A DNA stretch of 64,000 nt from Ptychodera flava. Its lineage: Eukaryota > Hemichordata > Enteropneusta > Ptychoderidae. The stretch lies in assembly GCF_041260155.1 (NCBI RefSeq), contig NW_027248397.1, positions 124,001-188,000 of the forward strand, read 5' to 3'. The translations under genes were made by a program, and so were the position numbers. The notes under the pieces were generated by a model. It was not told where the DNA came from and searched no databases. It worked only from the letters and a program-made list of their open reading frames with translations. Shown piece by piece: positions 12,301-25,700 of this stretch (its first letter is position 1; each line of letters begins with the position of its first letter).

Positions 12301-13684
12301 CCTTCCATGTCGAGGTCACCGAGACATGTCGCCCCAGCGCCCTCAGTACTATGTACCACCGATGTATATAGTTATAATCAACCGTCAAAGTGTACTTCAA
12401 AAAGCAATGCCATTTGAAAGAACGCAACAAAAAGTCATCATTGAAATCACCATGGAGACAAGATGACTTCATGTTCTTTATTACCTTCAAATATTACGTA
12501 TTGCCATTGGAATGTGACGCTAGATTCCAGTAACAAGAATGCAAGGCAAATGCCCCGACAGAGCAGAATTTCGGCCAAAGAGACCCAATTTTTCGTTGCG
12601 GTCCGGATCCGGACCGTAGAGTCCCCAGTTATCTCCATGGACCTTTGCAGGGATGTGGTGGAGGCTGTATAACGCCGGGAACACACAGAAATATACGCAG
12701 GGCTAACCATAAACCAGCACCATAAGTAGGTCTAAGTGGTGTTGCTTGGTTACCAACGGACACATCTGAAACAGTTTATAACTAATCGTATAATACATGC
12801 TTTGTCAAACGAATTCAAGTTGGCTCCGCCGGCAATGCACATACACTTCGCATATAGGTGATTAGCACAGCGACTACCCCAGCGACTGTGGTAGTGTATA
12901 TCGACGTGACGGCAGGGTTGGTAGAAGTAAGATTGGACAAATGAGCTAGGCCAGTTCTACCGAACAGCTGTTGCTTGCATTGACAAAGTTCAGTTCTACC
13001 CTGACAAGTATTGCCGGGCTTGTAAATATATGTATGTCGAAGCAAATGTCTTTTGGGTGGGCAGTGTACATATGTATGACAAAGGTAAAAGCTGAGTGGT
13101 ACGACTTTTTTTTCAAACGCCTGTCACTTGTAAAGTAGTTTTTACAGGTCAGCAAACTGTTATTGCTATCACGTATTCTATCACCATTCATCCGGTCTAT
13201 GAAGGCAAAAAAGTCAGAGTAAACATACGAGTTAGACGATGATTAATTTAATAGCGCAAAGGGATACAAACAAAACTTATCAGTACTTGACACAAGTTGA
13301 AGATTTATATGGCGACACATTGATGCTTAAAACTGTTTCAGCGAAAACGCCCTGCTCCTTCAGATAAGGCTGACACATACTGGTTTTGTGTTCCACTTAC
13401 TACTGAGAAACAAAAACACGGTGACTGTTTTTACCACTATATCAAAGAGAGCAGGCGAGCGTCAGTTTTGCCGGTTATTGTGTTAATGTTCACATTAGAA
13501 TCATATGTGAAATTCCAAGGCAAGCAACATAGACCGTGAAACCAAGCCAAATTACAACACGATGCACAGGCAAACTGGAAATGAATAGTCTAAAATGAAG
13601 TCTAAAATATGATATTGTTTTCATAATTAAAAATAATAAATCGTAATCACGAAAATTGGTATCACTAAAACAGAGTCATTATTT
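9321..13684. other. No gene supported; T-rich low complexity at 9464-9600
   Basis: A plus-strand T-rich/GTTT tract lies at about 9464-9600. A short doublet (TAATCCTGTATGG) is at 9691 and 9729. Open frames at 10574-10834 (minus) and 12447-12710 (minus) are open but have no motif I can name. The 12.46-12.68 kb stretch is locally richer in CpG. Confidence 0.4.
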
Positions 13685-13832
13685 AATCGCTGTAGGCGTA
13701 TAAGTCGGTATCGCATGGACAGCCGGCCGTGGTGTCCAGTATACAATGAGTCCCCTTTTATATACTTGATAGTATGCTGGACGCCACGGCCGGCCGCCCA
13801 TGTTAAACACAACTCATACACCTACAGCGATT
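13685..13832. repeat. Hairpin (foldback), 148 bp
   Basis: The left arm (AATCGCTGTAGGCGTAT, then GGCCGTGGTGTCCAGTATAC) pairs with the right arm (GTATGCTGGACGCCACGGCC, then ATACACCTACAGCGATT). The loop is about 28 bp around 13750-13777. The overall shape is that of a small foldback MITE. No target-site duplication was identified. Confidence 0.8.
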
Positions 13833-16800
13833 TTATCGACTATTGCTCCACAGATGGTAGACAAGTTCACGTATGTTCATTTAAACAATATTTTTGGTCA
13901 CATGCTTTGACTGTGGCAGATACTAGCGTCATTTATTAATTTGACTTAGGGTTAACGATGACAATATATTTAAAACTGTGAGAATCATCAGTAAAGCCGC
14001 CAGTGGACTTATAGTCAAAACAATTAATCTGGTGTCTCATTCAATTATATAGGTTCAGTCTTCAATTGAAATACTCGATTGTTATTTCATTTCCTGGACT
14101 CAGAGACATGATGAATAAGTTTTACCGCCAAATAATTCTAAGATCATATTTTAGGAATGGCCAATGTAATATTATCCATTGGTAATTTTTAGGCATTTGT
14201 TAATGTTTGATCATGATATACATGGACAATAATACAAAAATCCCTGAAATGTGTTTTCCTCCCATGAGATATTCGCATTATGTTCGTCTTACAACGTTTA
14301 CAGATGGTTACAAAGGTTTACTTCGAGATATAGTAAACTTGAACAAAAAGAAACAGAAAATACTTTTTATATATAGAATAATAATACAAGACATGGATCT
14401 GAAGGATATCTTACCAAGGCTTATCAATGCACAAATTTTAATCTTGCAGAGTGTTTGCTAAAAGCAGGAAAATAGATTTTGGAAGGTTCAGTAAAACGCT
14501 TGTCGAATGACTATCTTGGAAAAAATGACTGTGTACTCGGATTTCCAAATACTTGAGCTTTTAGAAAATATCCACTTTATTGGGATTGGGACTACCATAA
14601 CTGATAATAAATAAACATTGTCTAATTGATATATCGAATATGCCACAGAGCCACTTGACTAAATGGTATGCCTTTCATAAGAATAAAGTACTTGCTCTGG
14701 TGATTCTATGTGCAAAGTTTTAGCAGATGTGCACTGTCTATCGATTTTCGGGAAGCCGAATTCAGAATATTATGTTGTGAATATTGTGATTTTGGCTGCC
14801 ATTCTGCATAATAAATTTATAGTGGATTTGCCATGTGGTTTTTTGAGGAGAAACAATTCATTGATTTTCACAAAATCCAATGGGCTGCTTGCTCATATGA
14901 CTAATCTTAATTTGTAAGATCACAAGCACGAGTACGCATATGTACCTATTAGCCCTGAGAGTTTAAAACTACGTCAGACAGTTTTTTTTTGAGGAACAGG
15001 ACGAGAACAACATAAGGAAGAAGAAGACTTAAAACTGCAAGAAGCATTTGCGGGGCCCAAGCGGTTGCAATTGTCGCTAATATAAGCTAGGGACTATAGT
15101 GTGATAAATAAGCGCTTTGTTATGGAAGAAAACCTTTATCGTGTTGAATTTTTCTGAAACAAACTAGTTTTGTCAAAGGTATTTGTGCAATCTTAGTTTG
15201 AAGGTTAAAATTCATCAAAGGACATCTGCAATTCTAGTTAAAAAATCTGTGCCATTCTGGTTAATATCCTTACGAAATCTACCTACAGGCCTTCTTGTTT
15301 CTTGGATAATTGAATGTAGGTTAAAGGTTATGACGAACATTGTATTGGGACACCTGGCGTTTGCGAGTTTCTGAAAGGGCTGTGAATTCTGCAGAAGCAT
15401 TCATGCTTTAACAGACAAATTCGCTATATTAAATTCTAAAAACAAGTGACACGGGTCGATATGACGTATTGTTACACAAGAATTCCGTGAACGTAAGTCC
15501 AAATGAAGACGAGTCGTGCATCAAAATAGTGACAATGAATCCAAGTTGATAATCCTCAAGTAATCACACTTTTTTCGTCATTGAAAACAAATTGATTGAT
15601 CCAAGTGCTTTGTCACACAAATTAATACAGTGGGAAAATCCTTCCATTTGGAACATGCTAGTCCAAATATCTCTCCTCGAGGAGTATTCTACATCGAATT
15701 TATAGCCGCTTTACTGAGCGGAACTTTGATCATTGACCTGACCTATCCCAATGATCAGTAGACTGTCTCTCTATGAGAAGGATGAATGATATTACCGCCT
15801 TATTTTAACCCAAATAATTATGTGAGAGAAATTCAGTTAAAATCCGCTATGTCGTAGCAATCAGTCTTTGAGACAAAGGACAGCAGGGCAGTAACCGATA
15901 GGAGCTAATTACCATAAAGCAATACTTTTTCCTATTCAAAGAAAAGAGACAACACACTGCAATATTGTACAAGAGGCATTCCAAGAAGTGATGACGTCAA
16001 AGTTCTGTGTGTACATATGGAAATGAGGTCGGATTTTACGATCTAAAACGGGCGATATTTTGGGGGTGAGAGTTTGGAATGGGGGCTTTGAAACTTAAGA
16101 TGATATCCACGCTTAGGCTTTTTCTGCCATATGAATTGATAAAGATAACATGCAAACGAATTTGAAAATTCTATTGGCATGTATCCACATGCCTCCCACC
16201 GTGTTGATGCGGGCGTAGGTTTGAGGAGCTACAATGAGAATGAATGATTGACGGTAAAATGAGAGAATGAGAAGACGTGGACAGCGAAGAATAAGCCCCA
16301 CATTCATTGGAAATAATAGTGGAATCTAGACGAACAAATCGATAAATTGAATTCAAGTAATGGCATCACTTCGGTCAAAAGACATTAAAAAGCAAGCGAA
16401 AATATCGCTACCGATGACTCAGAACTCCCAATGTCCGTCAAGGTGTCGACCCCGGCTGTATTTAGACTTTCCGAACTTCGATTCACAATGGATGTTTTTT
16501 ATTTACATGGACGCATCAATTTTCCCAACACTGACGGGCCGCTAATCTGTTCGGAGGCATTATGGCGAAAATAACTGAAACAAATGACTCGATAAAAATT
16601 AGAGCATTCAATGACAGAGTTTGAACTATTATTGCACTTTTTGTCTTTGCCGTTTTGGAATAGGTAATGGTTATAACATGACAAAAAGTTATCACAAAGT
16701 AGACAAAATAAACAATAACAGCAAACAATAACAAAAATTATACAAAGGAAAAGGAGTAATCCCTGGATAAATTATATTATAAATAAATATATGTGTACAG

Positions 16801-17057
16801 AATATCGATGTGAGTCGTTTTTTAATCTTTGTATGTACATTCATATATTTTGCTTGTAGTAAACATGTTATTTCAATGTAAATCATATTTGTATTAGTTT
16901 ATTTTATGTGGTCATACTATCGATTTTTGGGGTTGTACTTGTACTATGATGATACACAGCTGTTACTTTGCTCTCTAGAAGAAGTATTGCAAATATACCA
17001 GTTTTTTTCGACCGTCACATAGAGTGCGATTTGCATTTGAATATACGCCGACTTCTG
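13833..17057. other. No gene seen
   Basis: Only short AT-rich frames (for example 14207-14461 and 14708-14917, plus), without motifs or splice support. Confidence 0.4.
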
Positions 17058-18143
17058 TTATGTGATCTCTGAGAAATATTCGATGTTCTCGTTGTCGAAA
17101 AGTGCCTCGTAGCGTTGCAAGCGATGTCGCCATAGAAACGTTTCGACGTCCTCGTGTCTTGACTGGACTTCTTCTTTAAGGCACTGCAGCATGTACTCAA
17201 ACCGCTTGCTGTAATGTCTTGATTCAAAAGGTGAAGTTGTTAACAATGAGGAACAAAACATGGGAAGGGAAAAACAGAAGCACACTTTTATAATATACAA
17301 AATTCTTTACAAGCGAAAACAAAAGTGTCCGATACATGTAAGAAAAAAAAATATCTGATCATCACAGGATCAAATAGTTCAAATACACACATTTTTTGCC
17401 AATTTAAGCTTAACGACTTTACAGATGTACCCGGTAAAACATGCAAGCAATTGTTGTTGCCCTCTTGAAAATGGCGGGAAAAAATCAAAATGGCGGAAAA
17501 AATGAACCCGAGATTTAGATGATATACTTGTGTACTACTTTTTCCTGAGTCAAGTGGCATTTGACCCAGTGACCTAATGTAAATGATGTATCCGCTAGTA
17601 TAGAGCGCTATATTATGTTTAGACATAGGATTTCAGAGCGATATGTATATTGACATACCAGGCCCGGAAGTGGGAAGAATTCGACAATCTATATTATACA
17701 AACTTCGAAAATAAAGGTCAAACGCTGAGACAATGAAACTATATATATTAGTGACAATGTATGCGTCAACTTTTAACTTTCTTCCACTATACTATCAAGT
17801 GGTTTAGGAAGGCAAATGTGAGTATATGGTATGTCCAGGGACAAGAATATAGATATTCAAGACTAAAAGATTATTTTGATATTGACAGTAACTTACTTAA
17901 TATTTACGCATTCTTCCAGTAAAATGCGGTAGACTCGCTTCACTTGACGAATGGCATTGTCGACTTCCGCATTCACGTCTCTGCTGTTAATTTGAATATT
18001 CCTGAGCCATCTGATATGGTTTCTAACTTCCACTATGCTCTCTCGTAGCACATCCTAGGCAAGGTTGACGTAATCACCGTCGAAGCTCTTGACACAGGTT
18101 TTGATATCTGAGATGTATTTTTGTATATAGAGAGACATTCTGC
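17058..18143 (-). pseudogene. Relic of a helical + SAM-domain gene, two exons
   Basis: The first exon runs from about 18143 (after TCGACAG) to 17897, with donor GTAAGT. It encodes charged helical sequence such as NAIRQVKRVYRILLEECVNI. The second runs from 17217 to the stop at 17058 and joins in frame. It encodes a helical stretch (KRFEYMLQCLKEEVQ) followed by ETFLWRHRLQRYEALFDNEN, which has the pattern of the first half of a SAM domain. The first exon has an in-frame TAG at 18055-18057, and the SAM part stops before its later helices. I therefore call it a broken or 5'/3'-truncated host gene copy. SAM is inferred from residue pattern only, and the parent gene is not recognised. Confidence 0.45.
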
Positions 18144-18592
18144 CTGTCGACCGAAACAAATGAATAAAATCACTGTGTCACAAATCGATATACTCGTAGC
18201 ACTGTGTCTCTGAAGCTGCTATGAACACCATGGAAAGGCCATGCTATTTGAATAAAATCCCAGGCTTATGTATTGACTCAAAGCGCCAATAGACAAACGA
18301 CACGAAATTTGTTGTAAGGGCCAAAACTCAGTCCTAACCCTGTCGATATAGGCCTATTAGGATATGATTCACATGACGCATAAGTATGTCATACTTTTCT
18401 ATGTAGGACACTGTGCGACCACTGTTTCAAGCACGTTTTAAGAATGCATTAGGGAAAGTTTACCGATTTCAGAAAAAAAAGTATTGAGTTTATTATCAAA
18501 GGTAGGAGAAAACCCGAACATTTTGATATAGTTGACTGGGACTTTGGAAATTGCAGATATTTCAAATGAGCCGTGTGACCAATTATGGTATA

Positions 18593-18950
18593 TTTAACTC
18601 AAAGGTAGAACGCACCTCGATGATAGATATTCGGACTCTCAAATTTCTACAAATCTTTTCTGATCTACCACTTATGGGGGCTTGTTTTAAAGCTCTTGAT
18701 ATAAGAACAAATTTCATCGTCTTAGTTTATCGAAAATCGAAAATGTTATTTTTATCCATATAGTTACTAATGATGGCCATTTTAAATTTCAAATATCAGT
18801 AAATTTTGGGTAATTTGTTTCCCTAGTACGAAAACTTGCACGGTGACCGATTTTTGTTTTTGATTTAGTAAGAAAATGGCTGAAGAATTCATTGAGGAAA
18901 GTTAAAGGAAAAGATGAAGACTTTCACTTTCGCTTTCGCCCTATCTTAAC
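18593..18950 (+). mobile_element. MITE family A, copy 1
   Basis: Near-full copy. The left border has TTAA close to AAAGGTAGAACGCACCTCG and the right border reads TTTCGCCCTATCTTAA. Family landmarks present in order are ATATTCGGACTCTCAAA, TGATCTACCACTTATGGGGG, GATGGCCATTTTAAATTTCA, GCACGGTGACC and CTTTCACTTTCG. Confidence 0.8.
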
Positions 18951-20130
18951 GTGGTTTGCGTTCTATACAGTCTTTGCGTTTACAAATATAAGTACATAAC
19001 TAGCTCTACACTTGAATAACAAGTAAGCAGAATAAACAAGTTATTTCATAAACTCCGCCTCAAAATGTGTGTATTCCGATTAATCTCTGATAAAGATTCC
19101 TAGAAGCCATTAACGTTCTTTGTCCAATACGAGTCAAACGCCGTGAAGACAATTTGTACGCAGTTTGGACGACGCTGATTGATAGGCCCCGGCAGTCGGT
19201 CATAACGACAGTGTCAAAGTATCCTCGCAATTTCGGCAAAAGCATTCAAGAAACTGTGCAACGACGATCATTGGAAGTTACATTTCTAGAGATTCTTTAT
19301 CTGACAAGATGACATTGGGGTACACCTGTCGCCAAATGGAATTGGCCGAGTGCAAACCGCCATATTGCTGTGAGTCAGCACTTTGTAGAACTAAAATTGA
19401 AACGAAACGGTTTCTTTAAATCGAACTGGCTGACGGGAAAATGAATGAGATGCTCTTTCAAGATAATTTGGACCGAATTACTTTGCCTTCAATTTGAAAG
19501 CTGCCCTCAAATGAAAGACCAAACCCTTGGAAAGTCCAAACCCTTGGAAAGTAAGTACAAAATGCCATTAAAATGTGTTCACAAAGTGTGGATACACGCG
19601 GCCAGTTAGATTGCCATTGGATTATAACACAAGTATTAGAAAAAAACACAAAAAGAGGTAGTTTGCAATTCATGGCGTCAAAACCGATCAGGAGAAGGAG
19701 AATATGTAGTCAAATATCGACCAATGTCACATCGTATCGACGAATGAGTATTTTACGTGCAGATGTTTTACTATATTTACCTGTACAAGGAGCTGCTAAC
19801 AAGTCTGTCTTCCACGTAGAACGCGTACACCTCGCTGAATCTACGTGCCGGCGAGGCACACACTGTGACTTGAAAACGAAACGCTTACTGCTTTACGAAG
19901 AACGGCTTTTCCTTTTGAAGGCATGGGCTGCACTCCCGGGCTGCACTGTCCTTCTTAGTTTTATTCACTTGATGATTATCAAGGGAATTGGAAAGTCCCG
20001 TCTATTTCAGGAACATGACGTCATTGAAAACGAGCGTAGTTTATGTAATCTAACGCTTGAAATCAGTCAAGCGTACCGTCTTTCAAGTTGCAATTGTATA
20101 AATTCCTCATGGATCGGGTGTGATTGTTCT
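18951..20130. other. No gene supported; one long open frame
   Basis: An open frame of 190 codons on the plus strand (19573-20145) runs into a retroelement-like tail at 20.1-20.35 kb. It has no reverse-transcriptase or other motif I can see, so it may be chance or a decayed part of the same insertion. A near-perfect doublet (CCAAACCCTTGGAAAG) sits at 19519-19551. Confidence 0.35.
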
Positions 20131-20314
20131 TGCATTTTGTTGTAGTGTTAGTTGTCTTTTTGTCCTAATTGCTGTTATTTTTTCTTGACCTGATTTTTTA
20201 CTGGTTTGTTGCTTGTATTAGTATTTGTATTTTTTTTTCCTCTGTCATTCTGTAAATTTTTAAACGTCGACCTTGTGAAAGATCGGCCTTATTGGCCGAA
20301 CATGTTATCGACAG

Positions 20315-20348
<34 letters not shown>

Positions 20349-20350
20349 CG
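20131..20350 (+). mobile_element. 3' tail of a non-LTR/Penelope-type retroelement
   Basis: A T-rich stretch is followed by a short stem (GATCGGCC, then GGCCGAACATG) and a (TAAA)n tail ending near 20346. A compact stem followed by a simple-repeat tail is typical of the 3' ends of LINE or Penelope-like elements. Only the 3' end is recognisable. The family assignment is tentative. Confidence 0.45.
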
Positions 20351-20887
20351 TTGAACAATGCGCCTTCTCATGAAATAAAGCGCCGGCGTCTACTGTATTT
20401 CAATTCAATGGGGAGTTGTAACGCTAGACTATTTTACCTGTCCAGCAAAGCAGCAACCGAGAGTGAGCGACTGGCGGCGCGCTTCAAAATTACTTGAACC
20501 TGTTCCCTACCAAGTTTTAATTTCAGTGTATGTCTTTACCAACCTTAAGTATCGTACAGAACAATCACAACACACACGCACGTGCACAAAAAAATCATTT
20601 GTACAAAAGCTGAATGTCACAACGGGAGATGATAAAACTTCAAGTCAAGTGCAAACAAAACGATCGGAAATATTTATTGACTTTTAAAGCAGATCTACCA
20701 GCATTTATTACTCCGAGTAACTAAAATAACATTGTCACTTTAGTTGATATACATTTACACAAAGGTAAGAAATTGTTTATATTTTTTTCCACGGAGACAT
20801 GCAGACATAACAGATGAGCAGACGTTAAATAAATCAGCTAAATCACCGTGACTGTGTCGTCACATGATTCCCTCGGGGAAGGTACAG

Positions 20888-21225
20888 GTATTCGGACTTT
20901 CATACTTTAACAAAGTATTTCCCTGATCGATGTACAGCTTGTGGGGATTCACTTTAAAGTTCTTGGTGAAAAAAATACAAAAAACTTTTTACAGTCTTAG
21001 TTTTGCTAAAATAGAAAATCCTATTCTTCTCCATTTGATTAGCACAGGGAAGGCGACCATTTTCAATTTCAAATATCGGTAAATCTCGAGCTCGGGTAAG
21101 TTGTTTCTCTTGTACCACAATTTGTACGGTGACCCCTAATTTTTATTATTGATTTCGAAAGAAAATGGTTGAAATACATGAGAAAAACGTGAGCCAAAGT
21201 TGAAGTCGATCACTTTCGCAATGCA
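20888..21225 (+). mobile_element. MITE family A, copy 2 (diverged)
   Basis: Shares GTGGGGATTCACTTTAAAGTTCTTGG, the CGACCATTTTCAATTTCAAATATCGG block, the ACGGTGACC block and a terminal TCACTTTCG block with the other family A copies. The ends are eroded. (First motif spans about 20941-20966.). Confidence 0.7.
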
Positions 21226-21833
21226 AAATAAGACGTGAAAACTAGGACGGGAAAATAACATCTACAGAGGCATGAAGAGTGATGCACCGACGATTTTGAT
21301 CAACTGTGTATTATCATTGACGACGCATTATCGTTTGACTTGCATGGTCATGCAATGTTCTTTTGCATTTATACAAAAAAATGAGCACTAGATGTTTGAC
21401 ATAAATACATGACGTTGTTTGACCATGGATGTCCACGCTTTAAAAATGACTGAGGCATACGTGCGTAAAATCTCATCGTCCTACAGAGAATGTCTTAGAA
21501 TACAACTTGGTATTTGCATTACTTTAATACAAACTCGAATACAATTTCGAATACAGCAAGAGTAGTCGTTACTGTCACACTTTTCCCGCGCATATTATGC
21601 ATTCTTGCCTTTAAACGATATTCAAAATTTACGTGACAGGTAAAAGAACACATAGAGCTTCGCATAGTATTCTTACGAAAGACTTTAGAGCTGACTTGTC
21701 ATTAGGTACATCAAGAAGGTGCATTTACACCTTGCAAAACCTGTTTGATAATGCATCTTTTGTTAATTCAGATATTGAATTGAATAAAATCCACTGATGA
21801 CGCGAGATTTATAAACTTTTATCAAAAAACCTG

Positions 21834-22242
21834 TTAAGGATGTACGATAGGTAAATTAAAAGTAATGTCATTTCTCTAAATTGTCAATTTTTGGATTCTC
21901 CTTTGTAAGTATTATCAAAATGTGTGATAAAATATAGGGGTCACCGCGCTCGTTTGTGAGATAAATGACCATGAATTTTGCCATTTGTGAGAAAAAATGC
22001 TGTGTCAGCATTTTTTCACCAATGCATTTTCTATGGACGAAATAATTCAATGCTGTTTATCTCAAAATTTAGCGCGGTGACCATATAATTTTATTTGATC
22101 AGTATTATTTATGTCTCTAGACTGAGCTTTGAGCAAATTTTCATGAAAATGACATTAGTAGAAATGATTTTCCAGCAAATTTCGATGTAATCCTATGGGA
22201 AGTGACAAATTCCACGCGCGCGTACCGCTCGTACATCCTTAA
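21834..22242. mobile_element. MITE with TTAA borders, second family
   Basis: The left end TTAAGGATGTACGA (21834) is mirrored exactly by TCGTACATCCTTAA at 22229-22242. The TTAA at both borders is the target-site type used by piggyBac and Kolobok-class elements (known for those families). The interior, about 380 bp, has inverted blocks around GGTCACCGCGCT and AGCGCGGTGACC and a small central hairpin (TGCTGTGTCAGCA). There is no coding capacity. Confidence 0.88.
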
Positions 22243-22570
22243 ACCGTCCCTGATGACCACATTATGTAATACTCTGAACATATTCACATTTTTGAAAATA
22301 ATTACCCCAAAATTATTGCTTAATCGTTTCATGTACATATAATATACACAAGGTGACTAGCAGCATTGTTCGCATTACTTCCGTCAGCTTCTTTGTGTCG
22401 GCGTCACACGACAAAAACATTTCAATGACGTCATCAAGATGTGACGTTTTTTATCCACACTGAAACCCTTCTAGAGGTGCTTCTACTGACAGGGGAAATC
22501 TTCGATAAGACAAGACAAGATGGTTGCCTTGCACCCGCTTTATATATAGTCGGCGAGGCATTCAATTATT

Positions 22571-22720
22571 TCAACTTGTTGAATTCTCTTTCAGGAATTG
22601 AGCCACCTCCTCTTCGTAGCGTTCCTTCCAAGCCACGTTAATGCCGATTTGTTCGATGGCAAGAAGTGCTGACTTATCACCAGAACCTCCCGGGGGATTC
22701 TGGGAAAATAGCTGCTCAAG
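22571..22720 (-). CDS. M1 aminopeptidase last exon
   Basis: Encodes [20 protein letters not shown] then [13 protein letters not shown] and a TGA at 22571-22573. The pattern ....E....N..W......V..WL is the normal M1 C-terminus. No clear polyadenylation signal was seen close by. Confidence 0.93.
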   Translation of the reverse strand, partial: LEQLFSQNPPGGSGDKSALLAIEQIGINVAWKERYEEEVAQFLKENSTS

Positions 22721-25700
22721 CTGGAGACAGGTAACAAAAGAAAAACACTTACACTTTCGATCAGAGAAGAAATACTTCCATCATAAGCTGTCCACTAAAT
22801 AATCGAAAACGTACTTAGAACGAACTAGTCAGAAACTTAAATTGTCATAAACTTTAAAGTCTTTGGAAAATTAAGATCAGCGTATTCATTCCGCAACTGC
22901 TTGCGCCCTCTATAGATAGGCTTATCACTCACCTGTTTCATCTGTGACTTATTATTTATCAATGACGTCACTCCCTGAATCATTTCTCCAAAACCAAAAA
23001 CTAAGCTGGCAAACCTGTATAAAATACAAAAATCGTACATTTTACTTTCCTCCATAGATTTAACACAGGGATGGCAGCCATTTTGAATTTCAAATATTGG
23101 TCAATGACAGGTAATTTGATGCCTCTAGTACCAACCTTTGCATCGCGATCCTTTATTTTTATTCTTGGTTTGGTGAGAGAATGGTTGAAAGTTTTATCTA
23201 GGAAGGTCTCGGCAACAGTTTAAGACTTTCTTTTCGAGGCGCATACTACCATAATAAAATCATCTTCTTTTGGCTTAAGTATCATGCAATGATATAGACA
23301 GCAATTGCGCCGCAGAAGTCAGAAATCAGAATCGTGTCAAATTACCTTTCTCGGATAACGTCCCATTTTTCCACAATGAAATCAAAAGCCAAGGCTTGCC
23401 CAAAATGTGTCTTTCCCACGCTACCAATATTCGACGGACCGTATTGCATCCGAACTTTCGTGCTATCCAAGCTCCATTCCATGAACCTGACAACAACAAT
23501 TATTTGCACTCAGGCTGTTAACTGTACATAAGGTTTTGAAAATGAAAACATTTCCATCTTGAGACGAATGATTCCACTATCCCTGTCATGTTCGATTGAA
23601 CAGGTGGCGGATTATTTTTTCCAGTAATAAATGTTTATTGCATTGATTTAGTACTTGTAGGACGTTATTGAAATTTGGAAATGTGAAAGCAGTTTGCAGT
23701 TGCCCTTCTTCTACGAGTTTATATATTCCCGCCCCGCAAATTGTGTTCCCTTCGCTGACTCAAAATTGAAGCGACTCGAGGCAGGTCATTTCCAAAAGCC
23801 ACTGTAATTGAATCTTCTCACTAAAACACTTTCACTGCGTAATTAATTTTTATACATGCATTCCTGTGCGTAGTTTTCTATGAAAGTATAGCCTTATAAA
23901 TATTGATTTACATGTATGAGCTGTATTTTTGTAATTATAAGAGTATCTGGGACAATTTTTTCAGTGAGTATTGCAATATGACAGAGCATCATAAAAATGC
24001 ACAAAAGGTCATGTGACACATCTAGAAGGTCACATGATCATGGCGGCCATATTGGATTTTACAGAAAAAATTCAAAAATTCTTGCGTTTTTTGTTGTTTC
24101 AATATATAATGTATTTTTTTCAGCGTAACACTTTAAAAATTACTACTTACGTTTTATTAACTCACATTCAGTAGGGGGAACACATACTCTAAAACATATT
24201 CCACATAAGTGAGGTTAATATGCACATTATTTCAAGTTCATCTTTAAACAACGGGTATCATCTGAGTCGATTCTGACATTCAAAAGAGAGCTATATTATA
24301 TATAAGCTTATACACTGGTAGCTAGTCCGATATGTAATTGTCATTGATAGATTGATGTCGTACAACATCCACAGGATACCCCATCAACGTTTGTGACGTC
24401 GGTCACCGGCCCTCTGTCGCACTGTTCTCTCAGCATGCTCAGCTGGCCTACCTTCCTGTCTTGCGTGCAATCTTTGTCTTTGTTCAACTGGTTCGGGAAT
24501 GTATTCAAGTTTGGTATTACTAGTTGTAATCTCTATTAGGGATTTTTATTCACCATTGTTAGATCTGTTTTAATATTTCAATGTAGTTTTTTCGAGTGTA
24601 TGTTTTATTGTATGGGTCATCGACCTGAAATAAGGGATAATAATAATAAAAATAATTTGAAATTTGACTTCCGCTATCTCCGTGAGTATAGTTTCACGAT
24701 CAGTGACAATTCCACTATCACTGTCTACGCGCCTCCCGCAGTCTGGCCGTTGGCGCAGAATGCGCCTCCCGCGGTGAAAATGTATCCTTTACTTACCTAA
24801 CTTATCATTTACAATATCCCTTACTTACCATATGATTTCCCCGTCGTCTATACCCGTTTACAAGCCTCCTTATAACAGACAACGGTCCCTAACTCTTTAT
24901 TGTCTACACTTTTCGTACACAATATCATTTTTTTTTATTATCTTTCATCCACATGAATATACTTACGACATACTGAGAAATACAGATGTGAACAATACAT
25001 AAATTACCTCCATAGTACCCAAGGATACTGCGATGCTGCCAAAGCCTTACGTAATGCGTGTGCGTCATCAGCATGGCTTGATACCTCTTGCCGTTGCCAT
25101 GCTGTGTCCCCACAGAGTAACAAGAGACAGAGTAGCAACACTTGCATGCCTTTTGTTCCATGGTCGTCTCAGTAGACTATTGGCTTTTCATATTAAAATG
25201 AGCTCCAAAGGTGTTAAACTTTTTGGAGGCTTTGTTTGTGGTTGATGATTACACGAGATTATGCGAAAAATACGACGAGATGGCATCGTACTGCCAGTCG
25301 CGTAGCAACCATAGTTACTTTGTGAGCTCTCAGGCCAGAAACACTGCTTCACGCCAATCAAAACATAACACGGCAGCAGTTTCATAAACATGTCCTTCCT
25401 TGACGCACGTGTAAAAGAGGGTACGACTGACCGTAAACCATTGAGTAAAACCAGACAGTATCGATAAAAGACTTTCAAATTTGGTTCAACACACTCATTA
25501 TATATTCATAAAAATATGAGAGGAATTTTTTAAAACGGTAAAACTCGTTTTCCTGAAGCTCAAAACACTCCCGTTTTCGCCAGCATGTCAATTCTGCTCA
25601 GCACCACACGACAACAACAACACAAACTTTGCCGAACATACTTTCGCTTAACAATTGGCGAAAATCCGAAAACTACCGAAGGATTCATGGTCGGCACTCT

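Noticed and set aside
12447-12710. CpG-rich minus-strand frame, considered as a first exon
   Set aside because: No recognised domain, no convincing donor and no partner exon.
19573-20145. 190-codon plus-strand frame
   Set aside because: No reverse-transcriptase, endonuclease or other motif visible, so kept only as a note beside the retroelement tail.
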